Below, one piece after another: positions 1-5,850 of a stretch of 6,390 bases of DNA. The DNA comes from a bacterium (GTDB lineage Bacteria; UBA9089; CG2-30-40-21). The DNA lies in the NCBI GenBank assembly GCA_018814245.1, contig JAHIZN010000090.1, positions 1-6,390 of the forward strand, given 5' to 3'. Both the position numbers and the translations under genes were made by a program. The notes under the pieces were generated by a model. It saw nothing but the letters and a program-made list of their open reading frames with translations, was not told the DNA's origin and ran no database searches. Position 1 is the first letter of the stretch, and every line of letters starts with the position of its first letter.

Positions 1-182
1 AAATTCTTACGCCTTGCACGATGCGATTCATCTACGATTACGCATTCGTATTGCATAGAGAGTAACTGCTCCAAATATTCATCACGACCGTTTATGATAA
101 TACCCTGCGAGATTATTCCCACTCTGCGGGGACACTTGCGTATATCATTTGATGGTGGATACTTAATACCATTCTCATCAAT
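1..182 (-). pseudogene. Continuation of the SNF2 helicase frame beyond the amber stop (partial)
   Basis: I translated the bases below the TAG in the same frame as the PLD-SNF2 gene. The frame stays open to the window edge, giving about 60 residues. These include GIISQGIIINGRDEYLEQLL followed by CVIVDESHRARRKN, whose DESH (codons at 21-32) is the Walker B box (motif II) of a SNF2 helicase. It lies at the expected distance after motif Ia. The two parts therefore belong to one gene broken by a single nonsense codon, with no sign of frameshift or insertion. No ribosome site was seen to restart translation here. The rest of the helicase, motifs III to VI, would lie outside the window. Confidence 0.85.
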
Positions 183-1121
183 CTACTCTCTGCCATTATA
201 AGCAGCTGATGGCATATCAAGAAAGGTTCTCATTTCATCTTGCCACTGCCATATAAGCGTTTTAGGTGCAATAATCAGCACCGGTTTGCTGCCCCATAGA
301 GCCATGAGTTGTGCCGAAAGTGCAAGTTGAATTGTTTTGCCAAGCCCTACCTGATCGGCAAGCACAAACCTTGCTCCATAAGATTTTCTGTGATTTCTGA
401 AAGCCATATCTACAAAGTATCTCTGATGTTCCCAAAGCCCAAGTTCCTCACGATAAACAGGTGATTCAACAACTACCTGTGCTGGTTCGGGCATTTCTTT
501 CCATTTTGTAATATCATCTATAACTTCTCTCTCTGAAATACGCCCAATATCCTCTACAACAAAGTCAGACATTGGAATCGCTGAAGGGTGCTGCCAAAAA
601 TAATCAAACTCATCTTGCACCCATGCAATTGCCTCAGTCGAGTTATCTTCCCATAACATTTCATAATTCAACCGCCAAGCCGATAATGTTTCATTCACAC
701 TGCCGATAAATGAGGTTTTGCTTCCGTCCGATAGTGTTATAACCCCTGCCTTGCCATGAATAAGCCCAAAAATGTTGTTAGGCAGCACCCTTATTTCAAG
801 TTTCCCACTTTTCATAAACTCATATAATTGCTTCAAGCGTGGGGTTGCTGATGCATAAACCTTCTCAGGTTCGTTTTCACACCACTCACGACGCAACGCT
901 GAAGCAGCAGCAGTTGCCGTCTCACAATCTTCTTTTTCTATTTGAGAATTACAAATCATCCGCACCTTACCGCTGATACTCTCTATTGCTTCGCCAGCAA
1001 TTTCCATAACTGACGAACTGAAGTAACCGGCAATGCGGTCATAGCTCATGGCGTTATATAATTTGTCATTTAAGAACTGTTTGTCAAGACGGGTTGCTCT
1101 TGACGAATAACGAGTTATCAT
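183..1121 (-). CDS. PLD-SNF2 helicase fusion, N-terminal part ending at an in-frame amber stop
   Basis: This reads as a phospholipase-D-like nuclease domain fused to a SNF2-family (superfamily 2) helicase, of the kind found in anti-phage gene clusters. The start at 1121 is ATG with a GAGG ribosome site 7 nt upstream, and the opening residues (RLDKQFLN, YDRIAGYF) look like a native N-terminus. The PLD half carries H122-x-K124 followed by GSVN at 140-143. The helicase half begins with a Q-motif-like LWEHQRYF (229-236), then Walker A ADQVGLGKT (255-263, K262) and motif Ia LIIAPKTLIWQWQDE (282-296). The frame stops at TAG (183-185) after 312 residues, before motif II, so motor function should be lost unless the stop is suppressed. 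The PLD domain could still fold. It lies downstream of DUF499, DUF3780 and DUF1156 remnants, separated by a palindromic element. The domain calls are secure; the assignment to a defence cluster rests on recalled family context. Confidence 0.9.
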   Translation of the reverse strand: MITRYSSRATRLDKQFLNDKLYNAMSYDRIAGYFSSSVMEIAGEAIESISGKVRMICNSQIEKEDCETATAAASALRREWCENEPEKVYASATPRLKQLYEFMKSGKLEIRVLPNNIFGLIHGKAGVITLSDGSKTSFIGSVNETLSAWRLNYEMLWEDNSTEAIAWVQDEFDYFWQHPSAIPMSDFVVEDIGRISEREVIDDITKWKEMPEPAQVVVESPVYREELGLWEHQRYFVDMAFRNHRKSYGARFVLADQVGLGKTIQLALSAQLMALWGSKPVLIIAPKTLIWQWQDEMRTFLDMPSAAYNGRE

Positions 1122-1127
1122 GTCAAT

Positions 1128-1132
1128 ACCTC
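1128..1132 (-). promoter_or_regulatory. Ribosome binding site for the PLD-SNF2 gene
   Basis: On the minus strand GAGGT precedes the ATG at 1121 by 6 nt. It supports that start codon and lies just outside the left end of the palindromic element, overlapping the possible 5-bp target duplication. Confidence 0.6.
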
Positions 1133-1171
1133 GCTTATATGCAATCCATTAATTAAATTGACACATACCTT

Positions 1172-1195
1172 GTAGGGACATCCCCTTGGGTGTCC
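1172..1195 (+). repeat. REP-like hairpin with GTAG foot (left copy)
   Basis: GTAG (1172-1175) is followed directly by an 8-bp stem, GGACATCC paired with GGGTGTCC (one T-G pair), around the loop CCTT. A GTAG or GTGG tetranucleotide at the 5' foot of a stem-loop is the known signature of REP sequences handled by REP-associated tyrosine transposases. Confidence 0.65.
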
Positions 1196-1229
1196 GTTGT
1201 TTCGTTGCCTTCACGGACAGGGCTTGTCC

Positions 1230-1278
1230 CCCTGCATTCGCAGAGCCTGCCCCTGCGAATGCAGGGAGGCAGGCTCTG
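1230..1278. repeat. Central strong hairpin with two alternative pairings
   Basis: Two mutually exclusive foldings are visible. In one, 14 bp at 1230-1243 (CCCTGCATTCGCAG) pair perfectly with 1253-1266 across a 9-nt spacer. In the other, CAGAGCCTGCC at 1241-1251 pairs perfectly with 1268-1278, extended by CCTGC/GCAGG around a GAAT loop with a 2-nt bulge. Either would be very stable in RNA or as a DNA cruciform. No U-run follows, so I do not call it an intrinsic terminator. Confidence 0.7.
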
Positions 1279-1338
1279 TCCGAAAAAGCAACGAATAATC
1301 ACAAGAGTTGCAGATACAACCACGAAATCAAACCAAAC

Positions 1339-1362
1339 GGACACCCAAGGGGATGTCCCTAC
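1339..1362 (-). repeat. REP-like hairpin with GTAG foot (right copy, inverted)
   Basis: On the minus strand GTAG (1362-1359) is followed by exactly the same 20-nt hairpin as the left copy. The two copies face each other, as in a BIME made of inverted REPs. Confidence 0.65.
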
Positions 1363-1423
1363 AAGGAAGGAATAATCTCTTCATGTGTCAACTTATTTAA
1401 CGGATTGCATATATATCGCTCTC

Positions 1424-2089
1424 CTACACTCCATCATTACTGACAAGTTCTCTTAATATTAGCGAAACAGAAGCTTCTTTTCCCCAATGGCTCATATTGC
1501 TTATGTGTTCAAGGGTTGCGATATATTCCAGAAGTTCACAGATTAGCTCTCGTTTATTCCAATAATCAAGAACCTCATTTTTAAGCCAGTTTTTACCGGC
1601 ATTAATACTGTCCTCGTCCTTTGCGGCAAGGTAAAGTGCCATAAACACATGACGAAGCAGCGAGCCTGCAAAACCGTCGCCGCTTATATTGCGGCTTGCC
1701 CACTCGCTTGCTGTCTTAAGCCTTGCAAGGTTTGCCTTTGAGTTTCCCATAAATTCCTTATATTCATTAACGCCAAAGCCCCTTGCCAGTTCTTGATAGG
1801 CTGATAACTGATAGATATTATTCTTTTCAAGCTCCAGCCCTTTGATATATAGCCGCTCATCTGCAGATAATGCCTTCCACGAAAATGCGTCAAATTCACT
1901 TGGTATGAGTTGGTCATATGCAATCTTTTTAGCACTTTCAATCACTTGTGCAACAGGTGAAAGCTGACCACTTTTCCTTGCTCTTGAAAGCTCATAGGCA
2001 ACATCAATATCCTCTATTTTTTTATAAGAAGTAAGCACCTTGAGTGATGCTGCTGTAATCCCTAACAATCTTTCTGTCGATAAAGGCAT
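1424..2089 (-). pseudogene. C-terminal fragment of a DUF1156-family DNA methyltransferase
   Basis: The 221 residues resemble the C-terminal region of the anti-phage-associated DUF1156 methyltransferases. Segments I recognise are DAFSWKALSADERLYIKGLELEKNN (67-91), SAYQELARGFGVNEYKEF (96-113), ANLARLKTASEW (119-130), LLRHVFMALY (144-153) and NWLKNEVLDYWNKRE (167-181). The end, ELVSNDGV then TAG, looks native. No methyltransferase motifs (FxGxG, NPPY/DPPY) are present; in the family they lie N-terminal to this part. Just upstream of the ATG the frame closes at TAA after one codon, and there is no good ribosome site. I therefore take 2089 as the chance first Met of a truncated gene rather than a true start. 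The MNT-HEPN pair occupies the place of the missing part. The family name comes from memory of the sequence pattern; that it is a fragment is a strong inference. Confidence 0.75.
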
Positions 2090-2462
2090 TGATTATATTA
2101 TTATCCCCATATCTCATGTCATATCTCCATATCCCCCTTCTTACACTTTTAATGTTATAGCCTGAACGATTACCATTTTTGTTTCTGATTTCAAATGCCA
2201 TACCGATAATTTCAGAATAAATCTTATCAAATATGTTGGTTTTAATATAATTCTGACGGAAATAAGCTATGACACCTGAATGCTTTTTGGAATCAAATCC
2301 ATCCAAAGCAAGAACCGCACGCATCGCATGAAAAATACAATAATACGACCTGTTAATAGAAGCAGCTAAATGTGTATTCGCTAAATTTTGGGTTGCAGCA
2401 TTCAAATCTTCTTTTGCCTTTTCAAGACGATACTTGGATATATCATAACTATTCCTATTCAT
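2022..2462 (-). CDS. HEPN-domain protein, toxin partner of a MNT-HEPN pair, C-terminus apparently replaced
   Basis: HEPN-domain proteins (PF05168 type) pair with minimal nucleotidyltransferases as toxin-antitoxin modules; several HEPN toxins are RNases. The ATG at 2462-2460 has a strong AGGAGGGG site at 2473-2480 (10-nt spacing) and overlaps the antitoxin stop by 8 bp, indicating translational coupling. Residues 10-94 show the helical HEPN pattern: KYRLEKAKEDLNAA, the hallmark INRSYYCIFHAMRAVLAL (36-53), KKHSGVIAYFRQNYIKT (59-75) and AFEIRN (89-94). Family members then usually run into an acidic stretch and a last helix. Here about 50 unrelated residues follow instead, the last ~20 of which read the DUF1156 remnant out of frame to a TAA. 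The native C-terminal helix is thus probably lost. A canonical C-terminal R-x4-6-H RNase motif is not visible; the only similar spacing is R38-x6-H45 inside the family hallmark. Whether it is still toxic is unclear. Confidence 0.82.
   Translation of the reverse strand: MNRNSYDISKYRLEKAKEDLNAATQNLANTHLAASINRSYYCIFHAMRAVLALDGFDSKKHSGVIAYFRQNYIKTNIFDKIYSEIIGMAFEIRNKNGNRSGYNIKSVRRGIWRYDMRYGDNNIINAFIDRKIVRDYSSITQGAYFL
2098..2150 (-). other. Junction between the HEPN gene and the DUF1156 remnant, with degenerate GATATG repeats
   Basis: On the minus strand this stretch reads as imperfect copies of a GATATGG-like unit (GGATATGGAGATATG, then GAGATATGGGGAT). HEPN similarity has already faded above it, and DUF1156 similarity begins just below it. 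It is probably the scar of the rearrangement that joined the two genes. Confidence 0.4.
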
Positions 2463-2805
2463 AAATAACAATCCCCTCCTTTTCAATATTTTGATAAAAA
2501 GGAAGAACAGATAAGTATTTCGTGAATTTTGAGTAGCTCTGCAGCAGTGGTGAAATGAATACATCGTATTGCAATCCAATTTCTGTCTCCATTCTAATTA
2601 CCTTCTTAACATCTTTTCGTATATCTTTCTCATCTTCATCTATCAAGAACATTACATCCACATCCGACTCTGCATCATAATTCCCACGAGCATATGAGCC
2701 GTAAAGAATGACCTTTTTTAGCTTATCGCCAAATATGGGAATAGTTTTTTCAATTAACTCATTCATTATTAAATCAATTTCATTTTTTGTCTTAGCTTTA
2801 AGCAT
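2455..2805 (-). CDS. Minimal nucleotidyltransferase (MNT/MntA-like antitoxin)
   Basis: This 116-residue protein is a minimal nucleotidyltransferase of the polymerase-beta fold. It carries the exact signature G36-S37-x10-D48-x-D50 (GSYARGNYDAESDVD) and a third acidic residue, D81, in the LQYDVFIS strand, so the metal-binding triad appears complete. In the characterised MntA-HepT systems such enzymes neutralise the HEPN toxin by adding AMP to it; applying this here is inference from family membership. The ATG start has GGGGAG 6 nt upstream, and the length is normal for the family, so this is the only clearly intact gene of the left half. Its stop overlaps the HEPN start by 8 bp. It begins 28 bp after the DUF3780 remnant, and the pair may have entered the decaying defence cluster or been part of its cargo. 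Confidence 0.92.
   Translation of the reverse strand: MLKAKTKNEIDLIMNELIEKTIPIFGDKLKKVILYGSYARGNYDAESDVDVMFLIDEDEKDIRKDVKKVIRMETEIGLQYDVFISPLLQSYSKFTKYLSVLPFYQNIEKEGIVIYE
2473..2480 (-). promoter_or_regulatory. Ribosome binding site for the HEPN gene
   Basis: AGGAGGGG on the minus strand, inside the end of the MNT gene and 10 nt before the HEPN ATG. It fixes the HEPN start at 2462 rather than at the earlier in-frame Met codons further upstream. Confidence 0.75.
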
Positions 2806-2811
2806 AAGTTA

Positions 2812-2817
2812 CTCCCC
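2812..2817 (-). promoter_or_regulatory. Ribosome binding site for the MNT gene
   Basis: GGGGAG on the minus strand lies 6 nt before the ATG at 2805. It falls in the 28-bp gap after the DUF3780 stop and supports independent translation of the toxin-antitoxin pair. Confidence 0.65.
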
Positions 2818-2833
2818 ACCTGTTAATTGCTGC

Positions 2834-3238
2834 CTATTCCTCTGCCCCTCTTTGTAGCATTGAATCAAATATTGACATTTGCCTCTGTTCATCAATCGGG
2901 TTGTCGCATAAGGCATATCTCAATGCCTTACGCCACCCCCTGCTTCGGTCATCAATATTCCCTGTTGCAGCATTTGTCATTGTATAAAGCCACCAGCGTT
3001 CCTCTGGGGCAAGTCCCAGCCAGTTACGAATAGCAACAGGCACATTTGCCGGGTCGCAGTCCTCTACTGCCCATACAAGCACAAGCAGTTCCTTGCCAAA
3101 CAATCGTTCTATGGGTGTTTGTCCAATAACAAAACGACCTGACGGCATCTTTTGCTTTTTTAGTCGGCTGTTGAACTCTGCCCGCAAGGTATCCTCTAAT
3201 AATTTCCATTTATGCTTTGAAACTTCAGCCCTTGCTTT
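2834..3238 (-). pseudogene. C-terminal two thirds of a DUF3780 protein (5' end deleted)
   Basis: In this frame 134 residues are open without a start codon of their own, beginning KARAEVSKHKWKLLEDTL and continuing RAEFNSRLKKQK. Then come IERLFGKELLVLVWAVEDCDPANVP and the very characteristic RNWLGLAPEERWWLYTMTN (about 2966-3028), GWRKALRYAL and a native-looking end at TAG. I recognise this as DUF3780, a family of unknown biochemical activity that accompanies DUF499 and DUF1156 proteins in anti-phage clusters. Complete members are near 190 residues, so roughly a third is missing from the N-terminus. Immediately upstream the DNA changes to the start of a DUF499 gene in a different frame, so the fragment cannot be translated from that start. 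The first near-start inside the fragment is a TTG at 3187, without clear evidence of use. I consider this a deletion remnant. Confidence 0.75.
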
Positions 3239-3420
3239 GCAAAACGATTAAAAGCAGTGTCAAGCAGGGTCTTCATTCCGTCTGTTATATAATTCTCCTC
3301 AAAGAACGAGGCACATTCAATATTGCCCTCTTTGAGATCAGACAGATTTAATACATCTTCTCTTTTTGTTTCCTCAAATACGCTTTGTCTTGGTTTACAC
3401 AGTTCAAATAATGTTTTCAT
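3196..3420 (-). pseudogene. N-terminal stub of a DUF499 ATPase
   Basis: The ATG at 3420 has an ideal AAGGAG site 7 nt upstream. The first 60 residues match the N-terminus of anti-phage-associated DUF499 proteins as I remember them: MKTLFELCKPRQSVFEETKR, DVLNLSDLKEG and FFEENYITDGMKTLLDTAFNRF. In complete family members, large P-loop ATPases of roughly 900-1000 residues, the GGGKTH Walker A follows soon after this point. Here F60 (3243-3241) is followed by 14 out-of-frame residues that actually read DUF3780 DNA, ending at TAG (3196-3198). The ATP-binding site and everything after it are gone. The product would be a 74-residue peptide with no expected activity. The gene starts 4 nt after the YfhO stop and so would be co-transcribed with it. 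Confidence 0.75.
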
Positions 3421-3424
3421 GCTT

Positions 3425-5764
3425 TTACTCCTTGATTGCCCGACTATAAGATTGAAATATCCCCATCCCTGCTATAAAAATCAACGAGATAATACTGCCC
3501 CATACCCCTACTTTAAGAGAAAGGGGGTCATAGATAAAATCAATCTTATTTGCACCTGATTTTATCCTTATCGCCCGAAAGGCATAGTCTGCCCGATATA
3601 TCTTTGTCTCATGATTATTTACGAATGCCTTCCATCCGGGATAATAGTTGTCGGTCAACACAATCCAGCCATCCTTTGCTGTATCAGCCTTGATAGAAAC
3701 ATTATGAAGTCCGTAGTTGGTTATTTTTACTACATCCTGCCTGCTTCCTCCTTCCCATTTTCCATTTTCCATTTTCCATTTTCCGTTTCCTCCTGCCTCT
3801 TCACTCAAAATCACCTGATTTCTTGGGTCAAATCTCATTGTTCCTACAGCATTAAATACTTTCTCAGGTGCAAGAGATATTGCCTCTGGCACGAAAAATG
3901 CCCTTGGCAATACCGATTCATTTTTGTAGATATATATGCCTTCATTATATACAAGCTTCCAGTCATTTTGAACAAATTGAGGGATAAGTTTTTCTACGGA
4001 AATAATATATTTAATATTGAATAGATTAATTAGTCCCCGAAGTACATCTAATGTTGGTGGATAGCTCATAAACAGAGCAAGAAGGTCCACATACTCACCC
4101 GGGCATATTGCCATATAACCGGTAACATGGGCATAAAAGATATGATGAGAAATACCAATATAAGGGACAATTCCTCGCTGATATTCAGAGTAGTTTTGTG
4201 CAAAATTTTTCTTAAGTTTTATGCTGGCAAAGTGTTTCCTTGTTTTTGGTGTATGCATTACTCGAAAGATTTCCTTATCGCTGTTAATAAAGTCTATAGT
4301 TTTTGTATAATGAGAAAAATACTTTTCCTTCATGGTAGGATGATATTTCCAGCCAGCTAAAAATAAATCGCTGATTATTATGCAAAACAGCACTGGCAAT
4401 AACAAGGTTCTTGTCTTTATTCCCCACAAGGATAGGACGATAATACTCAAAAAAATGCTGCTTAGCAATAGGTTATTAAGGATGTGATAGAATCTCAGGA
4501 ACAAAACACCATCATCATTACCCTTGATATTGGGGAATAGGGTTTTAAGAATGGGATCAAAATAATTGCCTCCAATGAGATATATGGCTATGAATATTGC
4601 AAGTAAAACAGGGAAGCTGTATTTCAGAAATTTAAGTAATTTTTTCGATTTTAATACCATATCTAACCCAAATCCAGAAAGTAAAGCGCCAGAAAGGGCA
4701 ACTATGCAAAGAAACTTTACTGGAAATCTGAAAAGGGAAAAACCGGGTAATATCTTGTAACACCAATAATATAACGGCAGGATATTGCCAAAGGACAGAA
4801 TTAAAAAAATGAGAAAAACAAATGTAAAGAAAGAATACTTCTGTTGTCGGCGATTAACCACAGCAAAACAAAGAAAGATAAATGGCAGAAACCCAAAGTA
4901 GGGACAGGAAAGCCATATCTGTTCTGCCTGAAACTTTGTTGGCTCAAGGATATTTTCAAAGAATGGTACTATAAATTCTATCATTTGTACAGGATTAAAT
5001 GCCCATGCAGTTGACTCCTTAAACACTATCCCTTGTGCTGCTCTGGATGAATTGATGATTATCTCTATAGTCGGGATTATCTTGAACAGGCTCAATCCAC
5101 AACCAATTAACATTATCAATAAAAAACTCTTGATAGGAATAATCTTTTTATGAACAAAACACTGATGAATACTGTAACATAATAGGACACAGCTTAGTCC
5201 ATAAACAACCGTAATGTCTCCGGAAAGGAAAAATAATGCCATCATCCCGCCGCTTACAGCAAGGTTTGAGAAGCTATTTTTTATTAAGTATCGATGAAAG
5301 AACAAAAAAACAAACGGCATGAGTGATGCAGAGGTAAGGGTATTGAGCATATCAAGAATACCCAGCATATATCCTCCAAAGACAAAGGATATAGCTGCTA
5401 TAAATGCTCCGTATTGGCTTGTCCTGAACTCCCGGCTAAGGAGGTACATACCACAGACAGCAGCAAGATAATGGCTGACGACAAACCATTTCAAACCCAG
5501 ATTAAAGTTTGGAAGATAGGTTAAAATAGATGGTGGGTAAAGAGACATGTCTGCAATTGTTGGTACCCCTCCAAAGGCATATGGATTCCAGAATGGCAAT
5601 CCTAACCCCTGATAAAGGCATTGATGTGCAAAAAGCCTCACCTGGTACCAGAGTCGATAAAAGTCACGAAAACAAAACATGGTATCAGAGAAAAGTGTGC
5701 CGGAAAAGAAAACAATAACCAATAAACATAAGAGGATAAGGATATGGGTGTCTTTTTTTACCAA
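3425..5764 (-). CDS. YfhO-family polytopic membrane protein (GT-C-like)
   Basis: This 779-residue integral membrane protein belongs to the YfhO family, whose members resemble GT-C glycosyltransferases and are linked to sugar modification of envelope polymers; the substrate here is unknown. A first membrane helix (7-24) is followed by the R33-D34 loop and PFWNPYAFGGVPTIADMS (57-74), typical of the catalytic-side loop of this fold. About ten to twelve further hydrophobic segments run to about residue 475, including FSLFRFPVKF. A soluble C-terminal domain carries LPRAFFVPEA (619-628) and YYPGWKAFVN (707-716), and a last membrane helix lies near 752-770. The start is TTG, preceded by AAGGGGG; the frame upstream closes at TGA near 5800 with no ATG or GTG available. 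A 7-bp microsatellite encodes a low-complexity loop (residues 659-673) between conserved blocks. The upstream gap is rich in repeats and the downstream neighbour is the DUF499 stub. Confidence 0.85.
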   Translation of the reverse strand: MVKKDTHILILLCLLVIVFFSGTLFSDTMFCFRDFYRLWYQVRLFAHQCLYQGLGLPFWNPYAFGGVPTIADMSLYPPSILTYLPNFNLGLKWFVVSHYLAAVCGMYLLSREFRTSQYGAFIAAISFVFGGYMLGILDMLNTLTSASLMPFVFLFFHRYLIKNSFSNLAVSGGMMALFFLSGDITVVYGLSCVLLCYSIHQCFVHKKIIPIKSFLLIMLIGCGLSLFKIIPTIEIIINSSRAAQGIVFKESTAWAFNPVQMIEFIVPFFENILEPTKFQAEQIWLSCPYFGFLPFIFLCFAVVNRRQQKYSFFTFVFLIFLILSFGNILPLYYWCYKILPGFSLFRFPVKFLCIVALSGALLSGFGLDMVLKSKKLLKFLKYSFPVLLAIFIAIYLIGGNYFDPILKTLFPNIKGNDDGVLFLRFYHILNNLLLSSIFLSIIVLSLWGIKTRTLLLPVLFCIIISDLFLAGWKYHPTMKEKYFSHYTKTIDFINSDKEIFRVMHTPKTRKHFASIKLKKNFAQNYSEYQRGIVPYIGISHHIFYAHVTGYMAICPGEYVDLLALFMSYPPTLDVLRGLINLFNIKYIISVEKLIPQFVQNDWKLVYNEGIYIYKNESVLPRAFFVPEAISLAPEKVFNAVGTMRFDPRNQVILSEEAGGNGKWKMENGKWEGGSRQDVVKITNYGLHNVSIKADTAKDGWIVLTDNYYPGWKAFVNNHETKIYRADYAFRAIRIKSGANKIDFIYDPLSLKVGVWGSIISLIFIAGMGIFQSYSRAIKE
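3428..3433 (-). promoter_or_regulatory. Ribosome binding site of the DUF499 stub, inside the end of the YfhO gene
   Basis: AAGGAG on the minus strand is formed by the last sense codons of the YfhO gene (AAG GAG, then TAA) and lies 7 nt before the ATG at 3420. Good placement suggests that the start region of the truncated gene is original or has been preserved. Confidence 0.6.
3755..3782. repeat. In-frame heptanucleotide tandem repeat (CCATTTT x4) in the YfhO gene
   Basis: Four perfect consecutive copies of CCATTTT on the plus strand (AAAATGG in coding sense) are followed by a degenerate fifth. They encode KWKMENGKW-like residues around 662-670, in a loop between conserved blocks. Because 7 is not a multiple of 3, gain or loss of one unit would shift the frame of the last ~110 residues. 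Confidence 0.9.
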
Positions 5765-5805
5765 GGAATTCCCCCTTCTGTCTTCTGCCTCTGGACTCCT
5801 GATTC

Positions 5806-5850
5806 AGGAAGGGCAGGTTTGGGAAGGGCAGGTTTGGGAAGGGCAGGTTT
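5806..5850. repeat. 15-bp tandem repeat, three copies
   Basis: Three head-to-tail copies of GGGAAGGGCAGGTTT lie in the gap between the OstA-like and YfhO genes; the first copy has A instead of G at its first position and the other two are identical. The last copy forms the left half of the following hairpin, so the array probably grew by duplication of one arm of a REP-like unit. Confidence 0.9.

Larger units (their letters stand above)
1136..1415. mobile_element. Nested palindromic MITE-like or REP/BIME-like element
   Basis: This stretch is almost entirely inverted repeat. The outer arms are 1136-1166 and 1383-1413, 31 nt each, 28 of 31 identical when one is reverse-complemented; both contain TATATGCAATCC and TTGACACAT. 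Inside them are a second pair of arms (1169-1198 and 1336-1365) carrying the GTAG hairpins, a third short pair (TTCGTTGC at 1201-1208 and its complement near 1287-1294), and a central hairpin. The right arm holds an extra ~17 nt, and there is an asymmetric spacer near 1295-1335. TCGCT occurs on both outer flanks (1131-1135 and 1416-1420), a possible target-site duplication, although the right end has two extra bases. No transposase is encoded, so mobility would have to be supplied in trans. It separates the DUF1156 remnant from the helicase gene and contains no gene. Confidence 0.75.

Noticed and set aside
1158..1163. TTGACA as a -35 promoter box (also mirrored at 1386-1391)
   Set aside because: It belongs to the inverted terminal repeat on both sides, and no TATAAT-like box stands 16-18 nt downstream of either copy.
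1230..1278. Intrinsic terminator after the DUF1156 fragment
   Set aside because: The hairpin is strong, but no run of U follows on the minus strand, and it is part of a larger palindromic element.
1186..1443. Short plus- and minus-strand open frames across the palindromic region
   Set aside because: They are by-products of inverted repeats, have no ribosome sites and show no protein-like composition.
1684..1941. Second minus-strand frame of 85 codons inside the DUF1156 fragment
   Set aside because: It is out of frame with the recognisable DUF1156 sequence and has no ribosome site or domain.
183..2836. Recoding of TAG as a sense codon, since TAG interrupts the helicase
   Set aside because: TAG also ends the MNT gene, the DUF1156 fragment, the DUF3780 fragment and the OstA-like gene at natural-looking C-termini. 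A genome that had reassigned TAG would avoid it as a terminator, so a simple nonsense mutation is likelier.
3611..4024. Plus-strand open frame of 137 codons opposite the YfhO gene
   Set aside because: It lies fully antisense to a well-supported membrane-protein gene, is rich in Cys, Phe and Tyr as expected of a shadow frame, and has no recognisable domain.
5806..5850. CRISPR-like array
   Set aside because: Units are 15 bp, directly adjacent and lack spacers, so this is a plain tandem repeat.
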